From the NCBI GenBank assembly GCA_020746995.1, contig JAGPXD010000006.1, forward strand, positions 2,418,001 through 2,482,000: a DNA stretch of 64,000 bases, written 5' to 3'. Of the stretch, positions 11,912 to 22,671 are shown one piece after another. The first letter of the stretch is position 1. Every line of letters starts with the position of its first letter. This stretch comes from Plectosphaerella cucumerina. Its lineage: Eukaryota; Ascomycota; Sordariomycetes; Glomerellales; Plectosphaerellaceae. A program made the translations under genes and the position numbers. A model generated the notes under the pieces. The model had not been told where the DNA came from. It worked only from the letters and a program-made list of their open reading frames with translations, and ran no database searches.

Positions 11912-14445
11912 ATGAATGACACCGCGACCGGAAGGCCAAATGCCAACTCATCGTCATCGAGGGCGAAACGAAAGAATCCAGCGTGAGCAGTCTCATCGGA
12001 CGACCCCTTGAAACACCTACGCTCATCCTGCATCAACAGGTGCCTCCAATGTCGGGACCGAAAGGTGCGATGCTCTGGCACGTTCCCCTGCCTGAACTGC
12101 AATCGGCGGTCGGAGACGTGCGTCTTTGAGCAGGATGAGAAGAAGGTGCTGATTTCCGAAAGGTGTGTAGTATTTGGTCCCGGGAAGAGGCTCAATAGGC
12201 AGCTGACGAGACCAGGCTTCTCGAGGATCTGAAGAGGAAGGCTGGATACCAAGTTGAAGAGAATGAAGACATCTCTCGTCCGGAAAAGCGACAGGGTGAG
12301 TAGTTCGGCTCATTTTGGCCGCTTCCTTTTCTGGGGAATCGTTGAAGGGGCTTACTCAAAGACTTGTAGCGATTGAGGTGCGGTCGGAAAGCGCTCAATC
12401 TCCTGGCAACCATGGAAGCAGCAATCTTCGGCCACCGCAGGAAGTCGATTTGGGTGGCCATGAGGAGTACACGAGGAATCCACTCGTCGTATCACCTTCC
12501 AAGTTCCTGACCGACTCCAAGGGTCGAAGACGTGGGTGCTCTGCCATCGGCTTGACTGCTGCCCACTGACTTGATTGACCAGGATTCCTCGGGCCGTCTT
12601 CCACTTGGGCCTACAGTCGCCACGTCATGGGACTTTTGAAGGAGCATCTACACTGTCACGAGTCCCCGGAGATACCTCACAATGTCGACGGAGTGGCCTT
12701 TCCGCTGCAGCTGCCACAGGTCAAGCTTCCCGAGAAGTGCACCGATCCTGGAACATTGCCGCCCCTTGACTACGCCATCTACCTCACAAACACGGTCAAG
12801 TTTCACATCGGGCAAAGCTATCACATCTTGGACGAGACAGAGTTCACGGCAAACCTTTTTTCCTTGCACAATCACGGTGTGCAGGACATGACATCCTCCA
12901 CGAGGCTCTGGCTGAGCCAGTACTTCATCATCATGGCGCTGGGCAAGGCGCTTCTTCACCGTGGCTTCTCAAAGTCCTGCCCGTTCGGCAGGGACTATTT
13001 CCTCCGGGGCATGGAATTCCTGCCAGATGTCAGCGGTCTCCACGATGACCCCGTGCTTGCCATGGAGGTCTGCTGTGCCATTGCGCTGTATCTCCAGTCC
13101 GTGGATCATCGGAACACGGCATTCGTCTACGTAAGTTCGCCCCTTCCCGAGCTTCTGACGCTCCATTGACCTGCGTTCCGTGCAGCTTGGCATTGCCCTA
13201 CGCATAGCCCTCAGTCAAGGCATGCACCACGACATGATAGATGATCCCCAGAACCAAGCCAGGAACAATCGGCAAAGAAGTGCTTGGTGGACACTTTACA
13301 TCCTTGACAGGAAGTTCTCATACATGATGGGTGCACCGAGTCAGATCAACGACGACGCCATAACAGTCAGCCTCCCTGGCAGCCCGTATCATCCACCGCA
13401 GAAGATTGCGGCCATGGACGTTCACGTGAAACTTTCAAGGTTGATTGGCAAGGTTATCGACAGTAAGTATGGGAGAAATTTCTACCTACTGAAAAGCTCC
13501 AGGCTGACTGACTTATCCAGCTGTCTACGCGGTTGACGGTAAACTTCCGGCCTCCTTCCTAAGGATCATGCAGTCCACCCTCAAAGATCTGGCCCATGTC
13601 GCAGAGACCCTCACTGCATCCTTGGATCTCAACTTTGATGGATCAGGCCCTATCAATCGGACTTCAGGCACATTGAACCTATGTTACCATCAGGTGGGAA
13701 TGTTAAAGCCCCGTCATCCGGAGATGTGCTAACTGAACCTCCAGTGCATCATATTGGCGACGAGGCCTTTGTTGGTCTGTCTCTTACGAGAAAAGCTGGG
13801 ACGCAGGGCTTCTCCCGACGGAGCTGAGCGGGAGCTGGCAGAACCCGTGAAAGCTTTACTACGCACTTCATATGACTCCGCAACGAAGTCACTGCGGATT
13901 TTGAAAGCCCTGCAGGCTCGGGATCTATTGGGTCAGTGATTCTCGCCGACGATACCGAAGGTTTGCTGACAACAACTCTCCTAGATGTGTTCTTGCCGTT
14001 CGATCTGGAGTACGCGTTCTCTGCAGCGTTCATCCTAATGCTTCAAGAAATCCTGCATCCACTTCCAGATGCAATTGATCCAGGATGGATGGAAAGCGCC
14101 CTGGGCGTGATCGATGGGTTGGTCGAAAGCGGGCATGTATCTGCACGATTCCGCCACGAGGAGGTTGAGCGGCTCCACGACATGCTGAGGCAAGTGGCGA
14201 GCCCTGATACAGGACAGCCTTCCGATTCCATCGGGGAGGGAGTCGCTGCCCACCCGGTCGATTTCGGTACCGCTGGTGTTGAGGGACTCTCCGCCAGCGA
14301 TATGCTCTCAGTCGCCGAGCTCATGGCTCGATATCCGGTGACTGAGATGGATGCAAGACTTTTGGAGGGCGACTGGCTTTGGGAGGAGAACTTCGCCAAT
14401 TGGCAGGGCATGTCTGTGCCAGGAGAAACCCCCGAGCCAGAGTAG
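11912..14445 (+). CDS. Zn(II)2Cys6 transcription factor with fungal-specific regulatory domain
   Basis: Nine exons: 11912-11982, 12040-12162, 12216-12295, 12370-12531, 12583-13130, 13186-13462, 13521-13693, 13745-13931 and 13985-14445. They total 2082 nt, or 693 residues. Across the first splice the binuclear cluster reads CLQCRDRKVRCSGTF ... with perfect CX2CX6CX5CX2CX6C spacing. A short leucine-rich stretch (RLLEDLKRK) follows and could dimerise. The central region (FIIMALGKALLHRG ... LGIALRIALSQGMH ... AWWTLYILDRKFSYMMG) is the fungal_trans domain. The C-terminus is acidic. By position it is the likely pathway regulator of the flanking aminotransferase, aldolase and permease genes. Confidence 0.9.
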
Positions 14446-14570
14446 TCCGACCGAATGTCCAGTCAAGGTTTCTTTGCAGGGCATGACTCCTTATAATCAG
14501 TCATTTTGTACTCTCATGGAGCTACAGTTGTTGCAAGAGAGCTGATGAATCCCCGTTCACCGGGAACCAA

Positions 14571-16424
14571 TTACTTCCTCAACTTGCCCATCATCTTCTG
14601 CCAGAAGCCTTCCTTCCATTGCTGCTCTGCTGCAGTCTCCGCCTCCTGATACTCCCTGCGTCCCGTCTGGAGATCCATGCCAGCAGCAGTGACCTTCTTT
14701 GTTCCCTTCCAAAGTTTCCAGATGACAGTGTTGATGACGAAGATGACCACGCCCAAGTATTTCAGGATGAACTGGTCAACCTTGAAATGCGGGATGAAAG
14801 CATCGTACCCGCTGAAGAGGATGACCATGCAGGACAGGAACAGGGCGTAATACGAGCCCCAGGGCTGGCCCAGAGCTGTGTAGGGAAGGTCCTTTGCTGA
14901 GATGCCCTGGGCTTTCAAGGCCCGGCGGAAAGAAATGTGAGAGACCAAGATGGCCATCCAGTTGAGGACAGCGAAGATGGTGACGAGGCTGACGAGGTAC
15001 TGGAAGACTGTGCCGGCGGACTTGCTGGCGTTCATGAAGCCGAGACCTACGCAGGTGCAGGAAATACCGACAGCGTACACGGGGTTGCCGTTCTTTGCGG
15101 TCTTTGCAAAGATCTTTGGTGCCTGGCTGTCACGAGCGAGGCCGTACAGAGACCTGGAGGCGCAGTAGATATCTGAATGCCCTTGTCAGCAAGGTGTCAT
15201 GATTCCTCGGGATGAGGTGCGAAACATACCGGTGCAGGCGGCGCTCAAGGTGAAGACAAGCAGCGAAGCATTGACAAAGTCGGGGAACACAGAGATTCCG
15301 GCGATGCGGATTGCCACAACAAAAGGCGAGGCATCTGTCATGATGATCAGCTTGTATGTCAGATCATTCTTGAGATTGGTGCCACTTACCAGCGCTGGTC
15401 GCCTTCTTGGTCGCACCAATCAGCATCTCATTGTCACTGGGAACTGCCATGCCGATGGAAATGACGCCCAGAATGTAGAAGACGGCGATTCTCCAGAATG
15501 TTTGCTTGACAGCCCTAGGGATGTTCTTCCTCGGGTTGGGCGTCTCGCCAAAGGTCATACCCACGACCTCCGTGCCGGTGAAAGCGAAGCAAGCCTGACA
15601 GATACAGGCCCAAACGCCCAGAAATCTTCCCAGGGAGCCCTCGACGAGATACTCCTTGAACGCTCCTGGGTCCTTCCAGTAAGAGAAGCCGCTTCTGTTG
15701 TGGTTCGGACCGCCACCTAGAGCCACGACAAGACAAGCGATGATCATGGTGGCCATGATAAGAATTTTGGCAAGGCCAAGCCAGAACTCTGTCTCACCGA
15801 GTTTTGCCACGTGCAGGAACTGAGAAAGCAGCTGTCAGTCTCTGAAGTTTAGAATCTTCCCGGATTACTCACGTTGATGGTGATGATCACGATTCCAAAC
15901 ACGGCGACCCAGATCCCAACATTGAGATCTGGCCTCCAGTACCGAATGATGAGACCCGCCGCAGTCAGGTTCGCGGGAGTCGCAATCATGTACTTGAAGA
16001 AGTAGTTCCAGCCGGTCGCAAATCTTGACCAGAACGTCAGCACCCGAAAGTAACAGATCCACAGGAGCACCTACCCAAACGCTGGGTCAACCATGCGGCT
16101 GGCGTATCCTCCGAAACCCTTATTCATTGGGAGGAAAGCAGCCATCTCGCCGAGACCGGTCATGACGAAGAAGACGGCCGCACCGACCATGAGGTAGGCG
16201 ATGAGGAGACTGCCGGGACCACCTCTCGAAAGAGCTGTTCCGGAACCAATGACGAGCCCGGTGCCGATTGCGCAGGCGATTGAGAACATGAAGACCTGGC
16301 GGGGCTTGAACTCGCGTTTCAGCTCATTCTGATCCGTGACCTCGCCCTGCCTAGTGGACATTGTGTGCTGAATGTCATTTTCGTCCAGCTTCTCGACGTC
16401 GAAAGGGGCAGGCTGAGTGGCCAT
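14571..16424 (-). CDS. Amino-acid permease (AAP/YAT family)
   Basis: Five exons: 16075-16424, 15873-16023, 15390-15819, 15230-15334 and 14571-15172. They sum to 1638 nt, or 545 residues. The N-terminal hydrophilic tail leads into FKPRQVFMFSIACAIGTGLVIGSG, the diagnostic TM1 of fungal amino-acid permeases. GFGGYASRMVDPAFGFATGWNY (TM3) and FTGTEVVGMTFGETPNP (TM6) are further family signatures. Twelve membrane segments are expected, at the plasma membrane. One intron uses an AAG acceptor at 16024-16026. The gene is convergent with the Zn2Cys6 regulator (126 bp apart) and is the fourth member of the putative catabolic cluster. Substrate specificity is not readable. Confidence 0.92.
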
Positions 16425-17410
16425 GGTGGGCGAGAGTCTCGCAGAAAACAGGTGTGGAATGAAGTTTCTGTCTTCCCGGATGTGGATACAGGATCAATGT
16501 TGATCGAGTGAGACGCCGAGGAAGGTCGGTTGATGGAGAGACCGTCTGTCTCAAGTCCAGAGGCTAGGTCGTCTTATAATCATGCCCACCTCCCCCGGTG
16601 ATGTACTAGCAAGGAAGTCTGGCCGTCTGTATCTCTCCGCCCCGCGATAGCTGAAATCTGGGGTTGTGGTCCCTGACTCGTGGCTGTTGATCGGGTGCAG
16701 ACGCCGAACAGGTCGTGCTGATTAGCGTCATATCATGATAACCTGATAAGGGAGATCGTCAGGAGGTCGTGCTCAACCCCCGCAAATTACCCCAGGTTCG
16801 GCTTGGAGCCCCGAGGCCATGCTTGCTTGTTTCTGGGTATGGGCGGTTGCACACCGAGAAGGCCGTAATGCTATCAAATTGGAGCTATGACTCAAAGAAT
16901 GAAACAGATGACCTTGCTAGCATCGATGGAAGCTCATGGTTCCTGACATTCGGGGAGTGGGGTTCAGGTTAGCACGAGCCTCGGTCGGTCTCGCCGAGCT
17001 GGCTTGATGTGCTCGGAAGCTCTGACCGAGGGACGACCCTACTAGTGTTGACCCGGGCAGATACGGCCAGCTGCTAAGTCAAAGTATTTGTCTGGCTACC
17101 TTTCCACAAAAATCTTCACATCGGACAATTTCAAAGCCACAAAAGGCGATGGAGTCAACGTGCAGTAGGTGCGGGGATGCTGCATCTTGGCCTCGGACTC
17201 CGCCGCAGCGAGTACCTCTGGAGAGTCCGCGCAGGATAGTACCAGCCATTTCTAGCGGGGTAATGTCGCTCAAATTACCTCAAGGCTTGGTGCTCGTCTG
17301 TCGTGAGGTTATCAGATCTGTCCACGAAGCAGTCCGATGATTGTAATCGGTCCATTAGTGGGGTGTAATGATAGCGAATTAGGACGTCCGGCTGTTCTCG
17401 AATGGCCTCT
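16425..17410. other. Intergenic region upstream of the permease
   Basis: About 1 kb with the permease promoter at its left end. No supported gene was found. The right end merges into the inverted repeat. Confidence 0.4.
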
Positions 17411-17813
17411 GGTTCACGGATCTTCCAAACAATTACCAATCTCACAGCCTCACTTGGAGTGTTGATTCCAAACTTGAATCTATTGATATCACTAACGTTT
17501 ACTGAGAACACCCCCTCGTCCGGAGGGAGCGGTTTATTCTTATTATGCCTTCAGGCATCTTCCTTTGTCTGCATCAAGGCTTGTCGGTGGATGTGCGCTC
17601 AGGACGGAACTCAAACTCTCCCGGTGTTTGCTCTTGAAAAGTTCTTTGCTTCGACGCAACGCGTTCTTCCTTGGCTTTCTTCTGTTGGGCCATCTTGGAC
17701 GTCTCGGCGTCTTTTTGGGTGGCATGTATGTCGCGGCTGGCTAGCACTGATGCCATCGTTCGGACCGATTTCGACTTGAATCTTGGAGCCGCCTGACGTT
17801 TCATGTTGATTCC
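17411..17813 (-). repeat. Left arm of ~400-bp inverted duplication (less decayed copy)
   Basis: Read on the minus strand, this arm is collinear with 18128-18532 on the plus strand. Shared anchors and near-equal spacings are: GGAATCAACAT (left 17803-17813, right 18128-18138); GGCGGCTCCAA (17783-17793, 18148-18158); CCGAGACGT (17699-17708, 18234-18242); TGAGCGCAC (17593-17601, 18338-18346); TTGGAATCAAC (17461-17471, 18469-18479); and TTGGAAG.TCCGT.AACC (17411-17428, 18515-18532). The left arm keeps a longer open frame on the minus strand (about 17574-17924), with a Lys/Gln/Glu-rich stretch containing MAQQKKAKEERV. No known protein was recognised. Confidence 0.8.
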
Positions 17814-17821
17814 AAACCGAA

Positions 17822-18127
17822 GTGACATCAATGGTAAGTCCTCGCACGCGTTGTACACCCTGGTCTCCAGGGACCAAAAGCATACTTTCCGCCATTGCCC
17901 GCATCGAAGCACGCATCGAGACACGAATCGAGGCCCAGTTGAAAGCTCGGTTCGATCATCAAGATGAAAACCACGTAGTTACCCAGACCGACGACAACTT
18001 CGATGGCGGAGTCAAACCCAACGCCGAGATGGAGTCCGGCACCCAGGTGAAGCATCCCTGCACTATAAGTTAACTCTACGTATTACCTCTTCTGGCATTA
18101 GACTTAGTATTGATGTTACTTCAGCTC
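17822..18127. other. Spacer between inverted-repeat arms, with a short coiled-coil-like ORF
   Basis: About 310 bp. The plus-strand frame 17822-18073 encodes a tandem RIEA/RIET pattern (IARIEARIETRIEAQLKARF). This is suggestive of coding ancestry, but there is no proper gene model. Confidence 0.35.
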
Positions 18128-18532
18128 GGAATCAACATAAAATGAAAGGCGGCTCCAATATTCAAGCCGAAGAATATCCGAAGAATAGTGACAGTCCGAG
18201 AACGTCGTGCAAGAAGTGCCGCCTAGAAAGACACCGAGACGTTAAAGATAGCCTGATAGAGATTAGCTGAGTAAGAATTCATAAAGTCTCGGCAAAAGCT
18301 TTTCGAGAAGCAAAGATACAAAGAGTACAAGCTAGTATGAGCGCACCTCATGTGCTGAAGGATCTTGATGGGTGTCAGGAAGTTGTCTGAGGGCTCAACA
18401 GCTGTCCAATGCGGGTGCCTGTACACAACTGGGAACACACATATTCCCAGCCAACAATATATTTAAAATTGGAATCAACTCTGCATCCGTGGCAAGCTGT
18501 GTCATTGTGGAATTTTGGAAGTTCCGTAAACC
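18128..18532 (+). repeat. Right arm of inverted duplication, mutated copy
   Basis: This is the counterpart of 17411-17813 in opposite orientation. In the frame homologous to the left arm's open frame it carries at least five stop codons. Many differences from the left arm are C-to-T or G-to-A, for example GATGTCAC to GATGTTAC and CCGTGAACC to CCGTAAACC. The arm is visibly more A+T rich. This is what repeat-induced point mutation would produce, although both arms differ from a presumed ancestor. Confidence 0.7.
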
Positions 18533-19224
18533 AAGGACTATCCCCCCTTGTCGGCTCAGCGCGATGATGAGTATGATTGTTTGTCACCCTCCAGGAATAA
18601 AAGCTCAAACTTCCCAGTGCCTGCAATTTGTTGGGCAGTCTAGTGCTTTAGCCTACTGGCTGGGCCAGCTCCGAGCCAGCTGTCCCCGGCTCATCGGGCC
18701 AAGGGCTGGTGAGCTCATGATGCATGTGGCTCATTCGACCTCGATAGTTTGGGCCGTGTCATTCAGCAGCGGGTAAGCGTGCAAGCCCGGGAATATGTCG
18801 CCGTCATGTTGACACGAGTTATCTGTTGAGGCCCAAATCAGAGAACATCGGCAGCCAGAAAGTTTGAGTTGAAATCCCCGAGAAATCGCGCGTCGGCTCA
18901 TCTGTCATTCGCGTCTGCCGGTGCCAACCAGAAAGTGGTGACGGCCCAGCTCTACCCCTTTTAGCCCCTATTTTGACGGTGGGGCCTCTCAGGGGTAGTT
19001 CAACACTTGACCGGGCCCTTTTTCTTACGTGCACCCACCGACAAAACATCGAGACAGCAGGAAGACTCAATTGAATGATTGCAATAATAGGTTTAAATGT
19101 CTTTAATGTGTAAAACGCTTGCTCCGTAAATCAAACGCTGTCATCAAGGCTCGTGGGTCAACCACTTGCCCGGTCCGCCCGGTGTGCTCTCCTCCCGACT
19201 CTCCATAGAACCCAGGCGGAGAAC
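18533..19224. other. Intergenic region
   Basis: About 690 bp with no supported gene. It includes the 3' flank of the small secreted protein gene. Confidence 0.4.
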
Positions 19225-19960
19225 CTAAGGGCATCCAGCCAAGGCCTGAAGAAATGTTAGTGTTCGGAAGTCGATCCATTTGGTCGGAATTTGACTCACT
19301 GCTTGCTGGTTCTTCTGGTTCTGCATGATGCCGCCCGCAAAGTCCTGCTGCAGCGACTGGAGAACAGGCATGTCTGTCGCCGGGTTGCCGGTCAAACTGG
19401 AGCTCTTCCGGAGCTCTGTCAATTGCGCGTTGGCGACCTGTCGGGACAGGATCAGCATCGAATTGAATGAGAGCATCACAGAAACAACTTACAACAGCGA
19501 TACCCTCGGTGGCGGGGTTCCCGGCGGGCGTGATAAGCTGGTTGGCCTCGCGCAGACCGATGCCGTCGTTGACGGCAGACAGGAGGTTGGCCTTGGCAGC
19601 CTCAAACTGTTGCGGGTTGACGGGGTTCGTCATAAGGGTCATCATGACCTGTGTCGTCCGAATCTGCTCCTGCATCTGGATGAGGATGTTGACGCCGATA
19701 GACTGGGCCAGGATCTTGGCACTCGCGCACTGCGGGGTGTCGGCCGCCGAGGGCAGGGGGGCGCCCTGGCCGGGCACGGTGCCGGGAACGGCACCGGGGG
19801 CAGCGGCTGGAGGAGCGGCCGTGGTGTTTCCCGCGGCGGGGTTTGCGGCCACGGGCGGGGGCACAGGCACGGCTCCGGCTCCGGGAATAGGGGCGCCGGG
19901 CGTTGTCGCGTTGGCGGCGGCGACGGCGAAGAGGCAAACGAGGGGAGCGAAGACCTTCAT
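19225..19960 (-). CDS. Small secreted Ala/Pro-rich protein
   Basis: Three exons (19493-19960, 19300-19437, 19225-19245) give 208 residues and end in ALAGCP. The N-terminus MKVFAPLVCLFAVAAANA is a signal peptide. It is followed by about 55 residues of Ala/Pro/Gly-rich low complexity, then a predicted helical domain (residues ~75-200) with a QCASAKILAQSIG start and many Gln/Asn/Leu. There are two cysteines in the mature part, near the start of the helical domain and at the C-terminus, which could pair. The family was not recognised; it resembles cell-wall-associated or small secreted proteins of pathogenic fungi. The last exon is only 7 codons. If the second intron is not removed, the protein instead ends after a Gln-Ile-Pro-Thr tail. 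Confidence 0.65.
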
Positions 19961-22609
19961 GATGATGGTGATTAAAAAGAGCGAGTAAGATGCCTGTGGC
20001 GCTGCCGAGGAACTCGATGCTGGAAGAGAACGAAAAAGGAACGGTCGAAAGAGAAAGAATCAGTGCGTAGGAGAAACAAGAGAAGCAATGTTCCGATGAT
20101 GGCAGGGCTATTGTTGTGTTATATGCCCCCTTCGCGAGTGATGCCCGACTCTGGTCGCGACACGGCCCGGGTTCATGAGCTACGGCATGGTATGCAGGGG
20201 CGCAGTGGTATCCAGACGTTCGAACCGAGTCGCGATGCACCAGTCTTGGCGGGGTGAAACGTCGACACGGGGGCGCCGGAGTCAACATCCCATCGTCTCC
20301 CCCCCGAGGTCTGCTTGGTGCACCGTTTCGAAGACGAAGTCTGTCTGCGCCTGGGCTCCCGATTGGACCTGGGGGCCATCGTAGGGCCGAGCGGCATGTT
20401 TGGTTTACGGTCCGTGGTGCGGCGGGATGACTGTGCTTGTGCCCTTTCGTCCCATCTCGACTTTGCCGAGCTGCCGGTTCGACTAGCCTCGCTGCTTGGT
20501 CTGGAAGGGGGAATGGGCGCTCCAGGCCGAGACGGGGGGCGAGTCGAGTCCAGGCTGCCACGATGACGGCGAATGAGGATTCACGACGAGTCCGAGGGCT
20601 CGGATGGCGGGTCTCCCCGAAGTTTGTAGGGGGCGGGAAAGGGGGAGTTACTGGTTTGGGAGAGTAAATCCGCTGTCTCTTTGGTGTCTAAATGTTAAAG
20701 ACGGGCCAACGGGTGTACGGCAACGAGGTGGTCTGATCAGGGACGGACTTGGGAGATGATGGGGAGTTTGTGGCTGCCATCGAAACTGAGATGCTTCATG
20801 AGGCCAGACTGCATGAGAGGCAGCTGGAGCGGGATGGCATGAATTTGCAAGCTTGACTCGGACAGAGTCTTATCAAGCAGATGTTGCTTCCGGCGGCAGT
20901 GGTTTGAAGCTGCCAGCTAGCTCTCAAGGACGTCATTGTTCTCGGTCGTCTGGAATGCATGATGGAGGTTCCGAACAGCAAGTGACGCTGGCATTGCTCC
21001 ATATCTTCTGCGAAATCCATCACATGGCTAAAACCTCCAGTTTTGTCCCTATTGAGATTGGATTCTTTCAAGGCCATCATGATTGCCCTGGCCGGGTGCA
21101 TCTCGACGGCACGTCCGAGCCTCATGTCCTCTGGACTGGATGTTCTACGTCACCGGCGCTGTCGAGGGCCACGGAAGTTTCAGCACTCGAAACTTGCGAC
21201 GATTCCTACACCACACTTCGTGAAGCAATCTCGACAGCTTCAAATGACGGGAGGCTAGGTATCCTCAAACGTATATAATCACGCTTTGCCCTTTTCCACG
21301 GCCCTCCATCACCAAGACTGGCCTTCGAGATTCACATCATCAGTGATGACACTAACCACAGCCAGCTCCTTTCGGTTTTCGGATTCTGGAAGAGACTCCT
21401 CAAGGCCTCTCGGGCCTTTCTGGATGATGGATCACTGGCATTAAGTAGGCTATTGCAACCTGTGGTCGGGAATGCGATCTCGCACCGGGCGATGCCTCAG
21501 TCCATGTTCGGACCCTGGGGTTTTGGAAGAGTTCACCGGCACCGTGCACGGTCTTCAGATTCTTCATGATCGTACCGGGGAACTGGCATGAAAAGAAGCT
21601 CCAATGCCGCCATTCGGCACATACCACACCGAGCTCCTTACTCCTCACAGCACAGCCTCCGCCAAGACCGGCCTGTAGATCATCACCAACCTCTAACAAC
21701 CCGTCCTACTTCGCTTACTAAAGCCTGCCACCTGGATGGTCGCTATTTCGGATGGAGCGGATCTGTACAGCTCAGGGGTCCGGGGACGACATGGGATGCC
21801 CCGATGCACGCCGGCGACCCGGGACGTGAACCACGCGCGATGCCACCGAAACGACGGACATGGTCTTCCTCTTCAGGTTAATAGCCACGCTTTCCCGCAG
21901 CCGAATGCAACTTCATCACCGGCAATTGCCGTGGTCGGGAACCGTATACATACGGGCCGGACCTGACAAACATGCCGCATCGTGGACGAGATCCCTCCGC
22001 CATCGCTTTGGGCGCAACGTCGTCAGCGGCATTTAACATTTGACTCAAAGTTGTACTTAGGCTTTCCCCAGCACAGCCGGGAGACGGGTTTCGCCCGTAT
22101 TGCCGCGATGCTCCGCCCCCGGTCGTGCTCCCCCGAGTTTATCGACTCGCGCACTCCTCAACATCAAACGGCCTAACACCCCGAGCTAGCGATCTTCATG
22201 GATGAACACCCCGCCAGTCGAGATGAAAGGCCAGCTTGGCAATGAGGTTATTTGCGAATTTTTAGGTTTGGACAATGCCTGCTGAGCGCGTTCTTGGCGG
22301 GGGCGGGTTCTATGGATGAAGCGCCGATTTGGCCCTGCCCCTGGACTTGGCCCCTTGGACATGGGACGCCGGCAGTTGGCAAGATATTGGGTCCAACTTG
22401 GGAGGATATGCAGTGTATTCTTGGATGGCTCGGAAAAGGGAGCTTCCCGACGGAGGAGTATAATAGCATCGCCGTCGGCCCTGCTTCGCCGGATGCTTCT
22501 CTGCCCATCGAATCACCGCCCGGCGGTTCTTGTCATTCTCTTCCATCACCATACTTTCTTTGCCCTCGGGGCCTACTTTCATTTCATGCCCATATCTGTC
22601 ATTTCTTGA
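19961..22609. other. Gene-free interval of ~2.6 kb
   Basis: Open frames here lack start context, splice continuity or recognisable protein character. The interval presumably contains the promoters of the secreted protein (left) and the flavocytochrome (right). No repeats or RNA genes were recognised. Confidence 0.4.
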
Positions 22610-22617
22610 TATATATA
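22610..22617 (+). promoter_or_regulatory. TATA-like element of the flavocytochrome gene
   Basis: TATATATA, 55 bp upstream of the ATG at 22672. It is preceded by a CT-rich tract typical of strongly expressed fungal genes. Confidence 0.45.
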
Positions 22618-22671
22618 CACTCTCTTTTCCCACTCATCTTGTGAATACTCTACTATCCATCTGCAACCAAC

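Noticed and set aside
17275..17924. A functional gene in the left arm of the inverted repeat
   Set aside because: Open frames are short, no start-to-stop model with good splice sites could be assembled, and no domain was recognised. It is recorded as a repeat.
19602..20561. 319-codon frame on the minus strand overlapping the secreted protein gene and its upstream region
   Set aside because: It is out of frame with the signal-peptide-bearing gene and rich in Arg/Pro/Ser, typical of a GC-rich non-coding frame.
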